From Clostridia bacterium (GTDB taxonomy: Bacteria > Bacillota > Clostridia > Christensenellales > Christensenellaceae): a DNA stretch of 64,000 nucleotides. Shown in pieces: positions 23,960-33,575 of the stretch (positions are counted from its first letter, which is position 1; the number at the start of each line of letters is the position of its first letter). The stretch covers positions 1-64,000 of the forward strand of contig JAAUYQ010000093.1 of the NCBI GenBank assembly GCA_014805015.1. Direction: 5' to 3'. The notes under the pieces are model-generated. The model made no database searches and had not been told where the DNA came from. It saw only the letters and a program-made list of their open reading frames with translations. The translations under genes and the position numbers were made by a program.

Positions 23960-25402
23960 TCAGAACTGGATGCCCACTTCTTCTGTGAGAATCTCGCTCT
24001 GCCTTTCAAGAACGGGCCGTACCTCATGCCGCAGAAATGCTTCCACCTGCTCGCTGGCAAGGCCTGTGAAGCCGGCCGGATCAAGCAGATCGCGGATCTC
24101 CTGTTCCTGGATGCGGAAAACGGGATCGTTGGCAATCCAGTAGATCAGCGGATTCTCCCCGCCCTGTTCTTCCATCTGAGATGCCGCCTGACGGGACAGC
24201 TGCCGCAGATGCTCATGTGCCTCCTGGCGGTCTGCTCCCCGCTTGACTGCTTCCATGAGAATGGTTTCGGTCGCCATGAAGGGGAGTTCCTTCTTGAGCC
24301 GTTTAGCAATCACTCGCTCGTGCACAGCAATTCCGGAGGCCACATTGATGTATAAATTCAGCATGGCGTCCACAGCCAGAAACACCTGCGGGATGACCAG
24401 ACGGCGGTTCGAGCTGTCGTCGAGAGTGCGCTCAAGCCACTGTGTCGCGGCAGTCTGGGCTGGACTGGAGGCAAGTGAAATGACGTAGCGTGACAGCCCG
24501 CAGATGCGCTCACACCGCATTGGGTTGCGCTTGTAGGCCATCGCCGAAGAACCGATCTGTTTGTCCTCAAAAGGTTCCTCGAGCTCTTTCATGTGCTGCA
24601 GAAGACGCATGTCTGTACCGAATTTGCCGGCGCTCTCGGCAATTCCCTCGAGCGCGTTGATGACGATCGAATCGAACTTGCGCGGGTAGGTCTGCCCGGC
24701 CACCGGAAACACGTTGAGGTAACCGACCTTGTTGACAACGCGCCGCTCGAGCTCAAGCACCTTTTCGGCATCGCCGTCAAACAGCGCCAGGAAACTCGCC
24801 TGCGTCCCGGTTGCCCCTTTCAGGCCCCGCAGCATGTAGTTGCTCCTGAGCGAAGCAATCTGCGCCCTGTCCATCAGCAGGTCCTGTATCCAGAGTGTCG
24901 CCCGTTTTCCGACTGTGGTAGGCTGTGCGGCCTGAAAATGAGTAAAAGCCAGCGTCGGCAGGTCCTTATAACGCTCGGCAAACGAAGCGAGAGCAGAAAT
25001 CAGCGCGACCAGCTTGCCGTCAAGCAGTTCGAGAGCCTTGTCCATGATAATGAGGTCGGTATTGTCGCCGACAAAGCAGCTGGTCGCACCGAGATGAATA
25101 ATGGGGGCTGCCGCCGGAGCCTGAAGTCCGTAAGCATATACGTGACTCATCACGTCATGCCGTACGACATGCTCGCGCTCCTCCGCCTGCTCATAGTTGA
25201 TATTGTCAGCATTGTCGCGGAGCTGCTGGATCTGCTCATCCGTAATCGGCAGCCCCATTTCTTTTTCCGCTTCCGCCAGCGCTATCCAAAGCCGCCGCCA
25301 CGTCCGGAATTTCATCTCATCGGAAAAGAGATAGCTCATCTCCGTACCTGCGTACCTGAGGGCCAGGGGGTCCCGGTATGCTTTTCTGTCGTCTCCGTCC
25401 AT
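23960..25402 (-). CDS. purB: Adenylosuccinate lyase
   Basis: Cleaves adenylosuccinate and SAICAR in purine synthesis. 480 residues. The fumarase/aspartase-superfamily signature GSSAMAYKRNPMRCE is intact, and HLGATS and TTVGKRATLW are present. GGGAGGAGG lies ahead of the ATG. It follows rny on the minus strand after a strong terminator, so it probably has its own promoter. Confidence 0.96.
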   Translation of the reverse strand: MDGDDRKAYRDPLALRYAGTEMSYLFSDEMKFRTWRRLWIALAEAEKEMGLPITDEQIQQLRDNADNINYEQAEEREHVVRHDVMSHVYAYGLQAPAAAPIIHLGATSCFVGDNTDLIIMDKALELLDGKLVALISALASFAERYKDLPTLAFTHFQAAQPTTVGKRATLWIQDLLMDRAQIASLRSNYMLRGLKGATGTQASFLALFDGDAEKVLELERRVVNKVGYLNVFPVAGQTYPRKFDSIVINALEGIAESAGKFGTDMRLLQHMKELEEPFEDKQIGSSAMAYKRNPMRCERICGLSRYVISLASSPAQTAATQWLERTLDDSSNRRLVIPQVFLAVDAMLNLYINVASGIAVHERVIAKRLKKELPFMATETILMEAVKRGADRQEAHEHLRQLSRQAASQMEEQGGENPLIYWIANDPVFRIQEQEIRDLLDPAGFTGLASEQVEAFLRHEVRPVLERQSEILTEEVGIQF

Positions 25403-25455
25403 CTTTCTGCCTCCTCCCGCCGAGGCAGAGGGCCTCGGTCCGTTGATGCGTTCAA

Positions 25456-25483
25456 AAAAGGAAGCGGGGGTCCGCTTCCTTTT
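25456..25483 (-). terminator. Terminator after rny
   Basis: Stem AAAAGGAAGCGG / CCGCTTCCTTTT with a very short loop. On the minus strand it is followed by further T residues, and it lies 8 bases past the rny stop. Confidence 0.88.
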
Positions 25484-25490
25484 CTGCCGC

Positions 25491-27032
25491 TTATTTTGCG
25501 TAGTCCACTGCCCGCGTCTCCCTGATCACGTTCACTTTGATCTGTCCGGGATAGTCGAGCTCGTTCTCTATTCGTTTCACGATTTTTCGTGCAATGAGGT
25601 TCGTACCTGCGTCGTCGACATCTTCAGGTCTGACAATAATCCTGAGTTCGCGTCCCGCCTGAATAGCATAGGACTTTTCAACTCCCTCAAAAGAGTTTGC
25701 GATTTCTTCCAGTTGCTCAAGGCGCTTGATGTAGTTATCGAGGGATTCCCTCCGGGCGCCCGGCCTGGCAGCCGATACTGCGTCCGCTGCCTGCACCAGC
25801 ACTGCCTCCACTGTTTTGGGCTCGACGTCTCCGTGATGCGCCGCCACTGCGTTGACAACTTCTGCGCTTTCCTTGTATTTCTTCGCCAGGTCCGCGCCGA
25901 TCTGGACGTGCGGTCCCTCCACCTCGTGGTCGACTGCTTTGCCAAGATCGTGCAGAAGGCCGGCCCGCTTGGCCAGCTTGACGTTCGCACCGATCTCAGC
26001 AGCCATCAGGGCAGCCAGATGCGCCACTTCCATGGAGTGCTTCAGTACATTCTGACCGTAACTCGAGCGGAAATGCAGCCGGCCGAGCAGTTTGACGATC
26101 TCCGGATGCAGCGAATGGATTCCGACATCAAAGACGGCCTGCTCCCCTGCTTCCTTGATCCTGTTGTCCACCTCTTTCTGCGCTTTGTGGACCATCTCCT
26201 CAATGCGCGCCGGATGAATCCTTCCGTCCACTATCAGTTTCTCGAGCGCCAGCCGTGCCACTTCCCGGCGGACTGGATCAAAACCCGAGAGCACCACTGC
26301 CTCCGGTGTATCATCTATGATCAGGTCAATGCCCGTAGCCGTCTCCAGCGTCCGGATATTCCGGCCTTCCCTGCCGATGATTCTGCCCTTCATCTCATCG
26401 TTGGGCAGGTTCACGACAGACACGGTGGTCTCCGCAACATGATCGGCAGCGCACTTCTGGATGGCGAGAGACAGGATGTCGCGGGCCCGACGGTCCGCCT
26501 CGTCCCTGGCGCGCTGTTCAATATCCCGCACCATGACAGCCATGTCGTGACTGGTTTCGCTTTCCACCTGCTCAAGCAGCAGGCTGCGGGCCTCGTCCAC
26601 TGTCAGGTTGGCAATCTGCTCCAGCTTTTCCAGCTGCTGCGTCTGCAGTGCGGCAAGCTCTTCCCTGGTCTTGGCAACCTCCTTGACCCGGCGGTCGAGC
26701 TGCTCCTCTTTGTGCGTGACATTGTCCAGCTTATGGTCCAGCGTTTCCTCCCGCTGGATCAGCCGTTTCTCTGTCCGGTTGAACTCGCTGCGTCGTTCCT
26801 TGGTTTCTCTGTCGAATTCGCTACGCAGTTTGTGGACCTCTTCCTGTGCTTCAAGGACAGTCTCCTTCTTGATGACTTCAGCCCGTTTCTGGGCATCATC
26901 AATCAGCTTGCTGACCGTGTCCTCTGCGCGCCCGATCTTCGCTTCAGCAATGTTCTGCCGCACTCGGTATCCGGCAAACAGCCCGCCGAGCAGGCAGGCT
27001 GCGCCGACCAGGATCGGGATCAGAAAATCCAC
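25491..27032 (-). CDS. rny: Ribonuclease Y
   Basis: Membrane-anchored endoribonuclease that starts bulk mRNA decay in Firmicutes. 513 residues: an N-terminal membrane segment (about 3-21), a long charged coiled coil (about 30-190), a KH domain ([15 protein letters not shown]) and an HD domain ([13 protein letters not shown]). It starts with GTG, with GGAGGTGA 9 bases upstream. The RNase Y / type III toxin pairing in one window is coincidental as far as the sequence shows. Confidence 0.97.
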   Translation of the reverse strand: MDFLIPILVGAACLLGGLFAGYRVRQNIAEAKIGRAEDTVSKLIDDAQKRAEVIKKETVLEAQEEVHKLRSEFDRETKERRSEFNRTEKRLIQREETLDHKLDNVTHKEEQLDRRVKEVAKTREELAALQTQQLEKLEQIANLTVDEARSLLLEQVESETSHDMAVMVRDIEQRARDEADRRARDILSLAIQKCAADHVAETTVSVVNLPNDEMKGRIIGREGRNIRTLETATGIDLIIDDTPEAVVLSGFDPVRREVARLALEKLIVDGRIHPARIEEMVHKAQKEVDNRIKEAGEQAVFDVGIHSLHPEIVKLLGRLHFRSSYGQNVLKHSMEVAHLAALMAAEIGANVKLAKRAGLLHDLGKAVDHEVEGPHVQIGADLAKKYKESAEVVNAVAAHHGDVEPKTVEAVLVQAADAVSAARPGARRESLDNYIKRLEQLEEIANSFEGVEKSYAIQAGRELRIIVRPEDVDDAGTNLIARKIVKRIENELDYPGQIKVNVIRETRAVDYAK

Positions 27033-27138
27033 CGCGCAAATTCACCTCCACTTCTATAGTAGGGATACTCTGTTATAGGTATTTTCAAGATGCGGTGTCC
27101 GGCCAGCCTGATTGCAGGCTGTACCAGGCACATCAAAA

Positions 27139-27170
27139 CAGCAGACGGTCTGGAGAAGACCAGTCTGCTG
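27139..27170 (-). terminator. Terminator after the BaiN-like flavoprotein gene
   Basis: CAGCAGAC plus GGTCT pairs with AGACC plus GTCTGCTG around a 5-base loop with one bulge. A TTTT run follows on the minus strand. The rest of 27033-27272 shows nothing else of note. Confidence 0.75.
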
Positions 27171-27272
27171 GGCTCTTCAAGTACAGACGCACCCGAAGCC
27201 GCACTCACCTACAGATTGTATCACTGTCTTGAAAGTCCCGCAACTGCCGCCTAAATCCGGGGCTGTGGATGC

Positions 27273-28529
27273 TCAGTTCTGCGGGCCTGCTGCCGCAGCG
27301 CAGTACGCAGCTGCCGATCTGCCGGCGTCCCAGCCGGTGGAAAACGCTATCTGCAGATTGTAACCTCCGGTCATGGCGGAGACATCTATCATCTCCCCAG
27401 CAAAGAAAAGGCCAGGCACCAGTCTGCTCTCCATTGTTTTGGGGTTGATTTCGCTGACTGGGATCCCGCCGCTGGTGATGATTGCCTCAGACACGGGCCG
27501 CAGACTGGTGATCCGGATCTGCAGACCTTTGATGGCAACGGCCAGCCGGCGGCGCTGCTCGCGGCTGAGCTGGTTCATGCGCTGCCGCGGTGCTGTATCT
27601 GCCTGTTCGCAGACCGGCCCAGTCAGCCGTCTGGGCATCAGACCCTCAAGCACTGTCCGCACTTCTTTATTTGGCTCCCGGCTGCCCAGATCAACAATAC
27701 GCCGCTCGAGTTCTTCCTGGGACAGACGCGGTTTCAGGTCGATGATGCCGGTGAGTGGATACCCAGCCCCCGCCGGTACGGCACAGCTCGCCCGGAATAC
27801 TGCCGGACCGGAGACGCCGAACCGTGTGAAAAGCAGCTCACCCTCTTCCCGCGCCAGGACACGGCCGCCTTCAAGCAGCGTGAAATCGATGCCCTTCAGT
27901 GTCAGTCCTGAGAGAGCCCGTAGATCCTGCATATCTGACTCAAAGCCGACGAGCGCAGCCTGCAGCGGAATGATGCTGTGACCTGCTGTCTTGGCCATGG
28001 CAAAGCCGTCTCCTGTCGAACCGGTGGACGGATACGACAGACCGCCGGCAGCAAGCACGACGCTCCGCGACCGGTACGGTTCTGCCGTTGTCCGGACGAG
28101 AAAGCCGTCTGAACGGCGTATCAGGGCGGTGGCTGCCGTTTCCGTTTCGATCTGCACGCCCGCTTCCTTCAGGGCGCGCCGGAAGGTCTTCGTCACGTCG
28201 CTTGCTCGGTCTGTGATGGGAAACATCCGGCCGCTGTCTTCTTCCTTCAGCCGCAGACCGTGCGAAGCCAGAAACTGCTCAAGATCGTCCGGACTGAAAC
28301 GGTGCAGGGATCCCAGCACAAACTTGGGATTACGCCAGATCTTTGCCTGGAACCCCGCAGTATCAGCGCGGTTCGTGACATTGCACCGGCCGCGTCCTGT
28401 AAGGTTGAGTTTCATACCCAGTTTGGCATTCTTTTCAAGCAGTATGACCGAAGCCCCGTTCTCGGCTGCGGCAACTGCGGCAGCCATGCCGGCGGGTCCG
28501 CCGCCAATCACAATAACATCAGTTGTCAT
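27273..28529 (-). CDS. HI0933/YhiN (BaiN-like) flavoprotein, NAD(P)/FAD-dependent oxidoreductase
   Basis: About 418 residues. The FAD-binding motif VIVIGGGPAGMAAAVAAAE is at the N-terminus, the family stretch LNLTGRGRCNVTN follows, and the C-terminus has GLFFAGEMIDVSAMTGGYNLQ. Members are widespread and include BaiN of bile-acid metabolism, but most have no known substrate, so no specific reaction is claimed. The ATG is chosen at the start of the FAD motif, with GAGG upstream. It overlaps the end of the RpiR-type regulator by 11 bases. Confidence 0.88.
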   Translation of the reverse strand: MTTDVIVIGGGPAGMAAAVAAAENGASVILLEKNAKLGMKLNLTGRGRCNVTNRADTAGFQAKIWRNPKFVLGSLHRFSPDDLEQFLASHGLRLKEEDSGRMFPITDRASDVTKTFRRALKEAGVQIETETAATALIRRSDGFLVRTTAEPYRSRSVVLAAGGLSYPSTGSTGDGFAMAKTAGHSIIPLQAALVGFESDMQDLRALSGLTLKGIDFTLLEGGRVLAREEGELLFTRFGVSGPAVFRASCAVPAGAGYPLTGIIDLKPRLSQEELERRIVDLGSREPNKEVRTVLEGLMPRRLTGPVCEQADTAPRQRMNQLSREQRRRLAVAIKGLQIRITSLRPVSEAIITSGGIPVSEINPKTMESRLVPGLFFAGEMIDVSAMTGGYNLQIAFSTGWDAGRSAAAYCAAAAGPQN

Positions 28530-29400
28530 CCAGGTGATCCTCGTCTCTGGGGGCGTACACTTCGTGGTCCCGCCACAGCCCCTCCAGCTGCTCAAAATTG
28601 GAGAAAAGCTGGGCGCGGCGGCGCAGTCCCAGTCTGATAATGAGCACATTGATCAAGGCAAGCGGAGCAACAAAAGAGTCCACAAAGGAATTCATGTAGC
28701 TCTTGGCTGTCAGCGCGTAATCGCAAAGAAGGGCCGGAGGTGAAGTATAATGATCAGTAATTGCTACGGTTGCCGCGCCGCTGCCGCGTACGTGACGCAG
28801 CAGGCTCAGTGTCTGCCGTGCGTAGCGCGGAAAGCAGACCGCGACAACACAGTCCTGGGTGTCGGCGCCCAGTGTCTGCGCATAGAGATCCGAGCCGTCG
28901 AAGCGGATCACCCGCACATTGTCCATCATGTAGCGCAGATAGTAATCGAGAAACTCAACAAGCGGCCGCGAGGACCGCGCGCCTACCAGGTAAAGTCTCC
29001 GAGCGGAATTCATAACGTGCACCACGGCATCAATCAGTACAGCCGAGTTCTGCTGCGCGGTTATCCGCAGGTTATTGATGTCTGTCTTGAACGAGGACCG
29101 CACGATCGCTTCAGCTGGAAGACCATCCATCATGTTGAGCCGCTCAACGGTTGTCATCTTTGTCTGCAGGTTATCCTGCAGTTCCTTGACCAGGCCTGGG
29201 AAGCCGCTGCAGCCGATCGTATAGGCGAACCGAACGATCGTCGGAGCGCTGACAGCGGTGCGCTCGCTGAGTTCGCTCAGGGACATGCAGGAGGCCTCCC
29301 GGTAATGGAGCAGCAGATAATCCGCAAGGCGCTTCTGCTGCCGCGTAAAAGTGTCATAGCGCAGGGTCAGCCGGTCAAGAAGCTGCATTCCCGTGTCCAT
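28519..29400 (-). CDS. MurR/RpiR-family transcriptional regulator
   Basis: About 293 residues: an N-terminal HTH of the RpiR type (QKRLADYLLLHYREASCMSLSELSE, TIVRFAYTIG) and a C-terminal SIS sugar-phosphate-binding domain (RLYLVGARSSRPLVEFLDYYLRY). Family members respond to phosphosugars. No sugar-metabolism gene adjoins it; it sits between surE and a flavoprotein, with start and stop overlapping both, so its target is not evident. The ATG overlaps the surE TGA by one base. Confidence 0.88.
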   Translation of the reverse strand: MDTGMQLLDRLTLRYDTFTRQQKRLADYLLLHYREASCMSLSELSERTAVSAPTIVRFAYTIGCSGFPGLVKELQDNLQTKMTTVERLNMMDGLPAEAIVRSSFKTDINNLRITAQQNSAVLIDAVVHVMNSARRLYLVGARSSRPLVEFLDYYLRYMMDNVRVIRFDGSDLYAQTLGADTQDCVVAVCFPRYARQTLSLLRHVRGSGAATVAITDHYTSPPALLCDYALTAKSYMNSFVDSFVAPLALINVLIIRLGLRRRAQLFSNFEQLEGLWRDHEVYAPRDEDHLDDN

Positions 29401-30215
29401 CAGGCCGCGCTGCGCACGGGGCCGTCCAGACCGTCCAGGGCACCGGCAAGCCCGGACATCACGTCGGCGGCTGTCGCGTTCCAGAGCAGCGGGGTCACTG
29501 TAATGAAACCCTGGTCGGACCACCAGACGTCTGTCTGGTGCACTTCGTTGTAGTCTGTCTCGTTCTTGACAGCGCAGACCCAGTAGTACTGCCGCCCGAA
29601 CGGATCATCCTGTTTCCGGAAGACAGTGTCGTACACGCTGATTCCCTGCTCACAGACGCGGATGCAGGGACCCTGCGCACGGAGTTCCCAGGGAAAGTTC
29701 ACATTCATGATCCAGCGTGAACCCATGAGGGAGAGCGGCGCCCCTTCCACAATCACGGCTGCCATGGACGCCGCCTGGTCAAACCGCCCGGCCCTGTCCG
29801 CGCCCTGGTCCCCGGGGGCTACGCACAGGGAGAAGGCGACAGCCGGCACTCCACACACAGCCCCCTCGAGAGCTGCATGTACCGTACCGGAATAGGATAT
29901 ATCGGTTCCTAGATTCGCGCCGTTGTTAATGCCGGCCACAACCAGGTCAAACGGAGTCCCGGAAAGCGGTCCGAGGCCGATGCGCACGCAGTCGACCGGC
30001 GTGCCGTTCACCGCGTACAGCGTAAGGCCCGGAACCTCTTCTCTCGTCACTTCCCGCACTGTGAGCGGTCTGTCCAGTGTCAGCGAATGGCTCGCCGCGC
30101 TGCGCTCGCGGTCCGGGGCCACGACTGTCACTGTGTGGCGCCGGGACAGCGCTGCCGCCAGCTTCAGGATGCCTGGTGCGTGAACACCATCGTCGTTCGT
30201 CAGCAGTATATGCAT
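29400..30215 (-). CDS. surE: 5'-nucleotidase SurE
   Basis: Metal-dependent nucleoside monophosphatase. 271 residues with the N-terminal signature ILLTNDDGVHAPGI (metal-binding Asp pair), APDRERSAASHS, and GINNGANLGTDISYSGTVHAA. AGAGGA lies about 10 bases before the ATG. It is in a run of minus-strand genes downstream of the hydrogenase-associated ATPase. Confidence 0.95.
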   Translation of the reverse strand: MHILLTNDDGVHAPGILKLAAALSRRHTVTVVAPDRERSAASHSLTLDRPLTVREVTREEVPGLTLYAVNGTPVDCVRIGLGPLSGTPFDLVVAGINNGANLGTDISYSGTVHAALEGAVCGVPAVAFSLCVAPGDQGADRAGRFDQAASMAAVIVEGAPLSLMGSRWIMNVNFPWELRAQGPCIRVCEQGISVYDTVFRKQDDPFGRQYYWVCAVKNETDYNEVHQTDVWWSDQGFITVTPLLWNATAADVMSGLAGALDGLDGPVRSAA

Positions 30216-30228
30216 AGGTGCCGTCCTC

Positions 30229-30777
30229 TCATAGGTCCGCTAATTCCGGCGGAAACATTTCCTGCAGCCGTTCATTGATCCAGCCTGCTGCATCCGGCTC
30301 GTCCAGGCGCAGAGCCGGCATCAGGCGGCGCAGGTCGCGGGTATCCAGAACACTTCTGCGTCCCGGCATGCGCCCCTCCACCCGAAAGCTGCGCACCGGA
30401 TTGCAGAACATAACAAGACGGACCGTGCCGGCGAAATCCCCGATCGGCGGACGGTCCGGGTGTGAGAATCTGTATAAAGCAGCAACCTGCGTACCTGCTC
30501 CTTCCCGCGAGCAGATCCTGAGCCGGCCGCCGGCACGCTCTGCGCCGGCCTGTGTAAGGGCAAGCCCCAGACTGATCCGTCTGCCTGGTCGCCCGGAAAC
30601 AAAGGGATCCGCAGCCTTTCTGAGCAGGTCCCTGGTCATGCCGCATCCATTGTCGGCGATGCTCAGAACGACCCTGTCGGCAGGCGGATCAACAGTCAGC
30701 CGCAGGCTGATGCTCTGCGCATCGGCAAGCAGAGCGTTCTCGACCAGGTCGAGAAGATGGAGGGAAATCTCCCTCAT
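30229..30777 (-). CDS. Histidine-kinase-like ATPase (hydrogenase-cluster type)
   Basis: 182 residues with a GHKL ATP-binding fold: N-box LLDLVENALLADA, G1 IADNGCGM, and a glycine-rich region RRISLGLALT. No histidine phosphoacceptor domain is present. Proteins of this form sit next to the NuoE-like subunit of NADH-linked [FeFe]-hydrogenases in Clostridia, exactly as here, and may act as anti-sigma-like or sensory partners. It starts 6 bases after the NuoE-like stop. Confidence 0.8.
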   Translation of the reverse strand: MREISLHLLDLVENALLADAQSISLRLTVDPPADRVVLSIADNGCGMTRDLLRKAADPFVSGRPGRRISLGLALTQAGAERAGGRLRICSREGAGTQVAALYRFSHPDRPPIGDFAGTVRLVMFCNPVRSFRVEGRMPGRRSVLDTRDLRRLMPALRLDEPDAAGWINERLQEMFPPELADL

Positions 30778-30783
30778 ATTCTC

Positions 30784-31269
30784 TCAGGCGCTTTGCGCCC
30801 GGTAGATGTTCAGGATACCGGCCACATCGTCCGGTTTCAGACGGCCGTAAACCTGGTCATCAATCATAATGACCGGAGCAAGCCCGCAACATCCCAGGCA
30901 GCGCGTCGCTTCAAGGGTGAACAGACCGTCGCCGCTGGTCGATCCCGGTTCGATCCCAAGCTCACGTGTGAGCGCGCTGAGAATGCCGTCTGATTTCTTC
31001 ACGTAGCAGGCCGTTCCCATGCAGACTCCAATGACATGCTGTCCCTTGGGCTCAAGCGCGAACTGCGAGTAGAAGGTCGCCACCCCGTAGATCTCTGTCA
31101 TTGGAATATTCATGCGTTCAGAAATGAATTCCTGGACTTCAAAGGTGAGCGCACCGAATATGTCCTGCGCTTTCTGCATGACCGGCATCAGCGGGCCTGG
31201 GTGGTCAAGCATGCCGTCTATATAGGTTCCGAGTTCCTCGAACTGCTGTTCTCTGCTGACTGCACTCAT
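30784..31269 (-). CDS. NuoE-like [2Fe-2S] thioredoxin-fold subunit of NAD-linked hydrogenase (HydC type)
   Basis: 161 residues. An N-terminal helical region carries the NuoE signature YGVATFYSQF. A thioredoxin-like domain ligates one [2Fe-2S] cluster with CMGTAC and CLGCCG; the cysteine spacing is intact. In bifurcating hydrogenases this subunit joins HydB and HydA, which here are encoded 25 kb away at 55.8-59.4 kb, so the complex is encoded from two loci. No strong ribosome binding site is visible. Confidence 0.9.
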   Translation of the reverse strand: MSAVSREQQFEELGTYIDGMLDHPGPLMPVMQKAQDIFGALTFEVQEFISERMNIPMTEIYGVATFYSQFALEPKGQHVIGVCMGTACYVKKSDGILSALTRELGIEPGSTSGDGLFTLEATRCLGCCGLAPVIMIDDQVYGRLKPDDVAGILNIYRAQSA

Positions 31270-31361
31270 TGATTTTCTATCTTACAGCGGTAAATACCGC
31301 ATTCTCCTTTCTGATGACTGTCCTGGTTCAGAGCGGCCGGAAGGAGGCTCTGCCTGCGGTC

Positions 31362-31703
31362 TCACCCGCAGACTCCGGCCTCGCGCAGGTCCCCGCAGAG
31401 ACAGAAGGCTGTTTTTTCCGTTGCAAAAACCGGCATGCCTTCTGCTTCCGCCCGCGCAAGCGTAGCACTGGGCACGACCGTGCCCCCGACCACGATCACG
31501 CCGGCCAGATCATGCCGGCAGGCAATGCCGATGACAGCCAGATGCGTCTGCACCGTGATCCAGAGCAGACCTTCCCTGCCCTCGGCAAGGACCATACTGA
31601 GAAGATCGCAGACAATCGCCCCTCGCACAGCCCTGTTCCGGACCGGAAGGTGCGTCAGCTGTCTGAAACCGCATCTTTCGGCCAGACCGTCCACAGTTAT
31701 CAT
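31362..31703 (-). CDS. DRTGG-domain protein
   Basis: 113 residues covering one DRTGG-like domain (GAIVCDLLSMVLA, WITVQTHLAVIGIA, AGVIVVGG). Single-domain proteins of this type are regularly found in clostridial hydrogenase gene clusters beside NuoE- and HATPase-type proteins. Their function is not established. The ATG preceded by GGGAG is used; an upstream extension would run into the tRNA terminator. Confidence 0.75.
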   Translation of the reverse strand: MITVDGLAERCGFRQLTHLPVRNRAVRGAIVCDLLSMVLAEGREGLLWITVQTHLAVIGIACRHDLAGVIVVGGTVVPSATLARAEAEGMPVFATEKTAFCLCGDLREAGVCG

Positions 31704-31753
31704 GCGGCTTCTCCCTGCCTGCCGCTCCAGGCAGGCGTGCTCAAAATACAACA

Positions 31754-31780
31754 AAACCGCTGACCATGAAGCAGCGGTTT
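31754..31780 (-). terminator. Terminator of the minus-strand tRNA operon
   Basis: AAACCGCTG (31754-31762) / CAGCGGTTT (31772-31780). On the minus strand the stem ends in TTTTGTTGT, directly after tRNA-Cys. Confidence 0.9.
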
Positions 31781-31782
31781 AA

Positions 31783-31856
31783 TGGAGGCGCCACCCAGAT
31801 TTGAACTGGGGGTAAAGGATTTGCAGTCCTCTGCCTTACCACTTGGCTATGGCGCC
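31783..31856 (-). tRNA. tRNA-Cys (GCA)
   Basis: Minus-strand acceptor GGCGCCA pairs perfectly with TGGCGCC. The anticodon is GCA and CCA is encoded. Last gene of the operon. Confidence 0.97.
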
Positions 31857-31859
31857 CAG

Positions 31860-31934
31860 TGGAGCGGAAGACGGGATTCGAACCCGCGACATTCGCCTTG
31901 GCAAGGCGACACTCTACCACTGAGTCACTCCCGC
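31860..31934 (-). tRNA. tRNA-Gly (GCC)
   Basis: Minus-strand acceptor GCGGGAG pairs with CTTCCGC with one wobble and one A-T. The anticodon is GCC and CCA is encoded. Confidence 0.97.
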
Positions 31935-31938
31935 AAAA

Positions 31939-32015
31939 TGGCGACCTGGAAGAGACTCGAACTCTCGACCTCTAGCGTGACAGGCTAGCGTTCTAACCAA
32001 CTGAACTACCAGGCC
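31939..32015 (-). tRNA. tRNA-Asp (GTC), second copy
   Basis: Identical over all 77 bases to the tRNA-Asp at 19-95 in the other cluster. Confidence 0.98.
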
Positions 32016-32020
32016 ATGCT

Positions 32021-32096
32021 TGGTGGGAACAACAGGGCTCGAACCTGTGACCCCCTGCTTGTAAGGCAGGTGCTCTCCCAGCTGAGCTATGCTCCC
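32021..32096 (-). tRNA. tRNA-Val (TAC)
   Basis: Minus-strand acceptor GGGAGCA pairs with TGTTCCC with one wobble. The anticodon is TAC and CCA is encoded. First gene of the operon, about 30 bases after its promoter. Confidence 0.97.
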
Positions 32097-32125
32097 ACGC
32101 CGTTCCGCGAAACGGAACGCAATCA

Positions 32126-32154
32126 ATTGTAGCGGCTTGAGATCCGAATGTCAA
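32126..32154 (-). promoter_or_regulatory. Promoter of the Val-Asp-Gly-Cys tRNA operon
   Basis: On the minus strand TTGACA (32149-32154) and TACAAT (32126-32131) are separated by 17 bases. The -35 box lies only 6 bases past the hisIE stop codon. Confidence 0.88.
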
Positions 32155-32160
32155 ACAGCA

Positions 32161-32787
32161 TCAGGACTGGCTGCCGCGCCGGCTGCGAAGTTCACTGAGC
32201 ACTTCTTCAAAACCCAGTTCCTTTTCCTCAAGCAGCACCAGCAGATGATAGAGCAGGTCAGCCGTCTCGTAGCGGAGTTCCCCCGTGCCGTCATTCTTGG
32301 CCGCGATAATGACCTCCGAGGATTCCTCACCCACTTTTTTCAGAATCTTGTCGATTCCCTTCTCAAAAAGATAGTTTGTATAGGAACCCTCTTTCGGGTG
32401 CTCGCGCCGTTCGTGGATCACATCCCGGAGCCGGAACAGGATCTCCGGATCCGGACAGTCAGCTTCCCCTTCCTGCAGAGACGAGAAAAAGCAGCTCCGG
32501 CTGCCGGTGTGGCAGGCGGGACCCGTCTGTTCAACCAGCAGCAGCAGTGCGTCACGGTCGCAATCGAGCCGGACCGAGACAACGCGCTGCGTGTGGCCGG
32601 ATGTCTCTCCTTTTTTCCACAGGCTGTCCCGGCTGCGCGAATGGTAGTGGGCCCACCCTGTCTCCAGTGTCTTCTCCACTGCCTCCTGATCCATGTAGGC
32701 CAGCATGAGGACCTCGCCTGTATGCACGTCCTGGGCAATGGCCGGCACCAGTCCGCCCTGCTTTTCAAAGTCAATTCGGTTTTCCAT
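32161..32787 (-). CDS. hisIE: Bifunctional phosphoribosyl-AMP cyclohydrolase / phosphoribosyl-ATP pyrophosphatase HisIE
   Basis: Steps 2 and 3 of histidine synthesis in one 208-residue polypeptide. The N-terminal HisI domain has [21 protein letters not shown] and the zinc cysteines near [11 protein letters not shown]. The C-terminal HisE domain has [12 protein letters not shown] and [14 protein letters not shown]. Last gene of the his operon; no terminator separates it from the tRNA operon promoter. Confidence 0.96.
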   Translation of the reverse strand: MENRIDFEKQGGLVPAIAQDVHTGEVLMLAYMDQEAVEKTLETGWAHYHSRSRDSLWKKGETSGHTQRVVSVRLDCDRDALLLLVEQTGPACHTGSRSCFFSSLQEGEADCPDPEILFRLRDVIHERREHPKEGSYTNYLFEKGIDKILKKVGEESSEVIIAAKNDGTGELRYETADLLYHLLVLLEEKELGFEEVLSELRSRRGSQS

Positions 32788-32810
32788 TGGTCATCCCTCC
32801 CATCGTGCTC

Positions 32811-33575
32811 TCAGCAAACCGGCCGTACCGGAATCCCGCAGTCCGCAAGATAGCGCTTCAGTTCCGGAATCGGCAGAATCCCGTAATGAAAAAGCGAGGC
32901 AGCAAGCACAGCGCTGGCGTCTGCTTCTTCGATGACATCGCGGAAATGCTCCCTGGTTCCGGCGCCGCCGGAGGCGATCACAGGAACAGAAACAGCGCCG
33001 GATACGGCCTTTGTCAGCGCAATATCGAAACCAGCCCGTGTTCCGTCCGCGTCCATGCTCGTCAGCAGGATTTCGCCGGCGCCCCGCCGGCAGGCCTCTT
33101 TCGCCCAGGCAATCGCATCCATGCCGGTCGGCTCGCGCCCTCCGCAAAGGTACACCTCCCAGCCCCCGGCCGCAGTGCGTTTGGCGTCTATGGCCACGAC
33201 CACGCACTGTCTGCCAAACCGTTCGGCTGCCTCATCGATCAGATCTGGGTTGCGCACGGCCGCACTGTTTACGGAAATCTTGTCCGCACCGCTGCCGAGC
33301 AGCCGCCGGAAGTCCTCGACAGTCCGGATGCCCCCGCCCACCGTCAGCGGGATGAAAACCTCACTGGCAGTCTTCTCGACGATATCGACGATTGTGTCCC
33401 GGTTGTCACTCGACGCAGTGATATCCAGGAACACAATCTCGTCTGCTCCCTGGGCATTGTAGAACGCCGCGCTCTCGGCCGGATCTCCGGCATCGATCAG
33501 ATTCACAAACTGTACGCCCTTGACAACCCGGCCGCCGCTGACGTCCAGGCAGGGAACGATTCTGCGGGTCAGCAT
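32811..33575 (-). CDS. hisF: Imidazole glycerol phosphate synthase subunit HisF
   Basis: Cyclase subunit that works with HisH to make imidazole-glycerol phosphate and AICAR. 254-residue TIM barrel with [18 protein letters not shown] at the N-terminus (catalytic Asp in CLDV), LTVGGGIRT and the phosphate loops VIASGGAGT. It overlaps hisA by 7 bases. Confidence 0.97.
   Translation of the reverse strand: MLTRRIVPCLDVSGGRVVKGVQFVNLIDAGDPAESAAFYNAQGADEIVFLDITASSDNRDTIVDIVEKTASEVFIPLTVGGGIRTVEDFRRLLGSGADKISVNSAAVRNPDLIDEAAERFGRQCVVVAIDAKRTAAGGWEVYLCGGREPTGMDAIAWAKEACRRGAGEILLTSMDADGTRAGFDIALTKAVSGAVSVPVIASGGAGTREHFRDVIEEADASAVLAASLFHYGILPIPELKRYLADCGIPVRPVC

Noticed and set aside
25443-27059. 538-codon plus-strand frame opposite rny
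   Set aside because: It mirrors the rny gene in GC-rich sequence; the minus frame has the full RNase Y domain set.
31782-31988. Small plus-strand frame over the second tRNA cluster
   Set aside because: It lies opposite tRNA-Cys, tRNA-Gly and part of tRNA-Asp.
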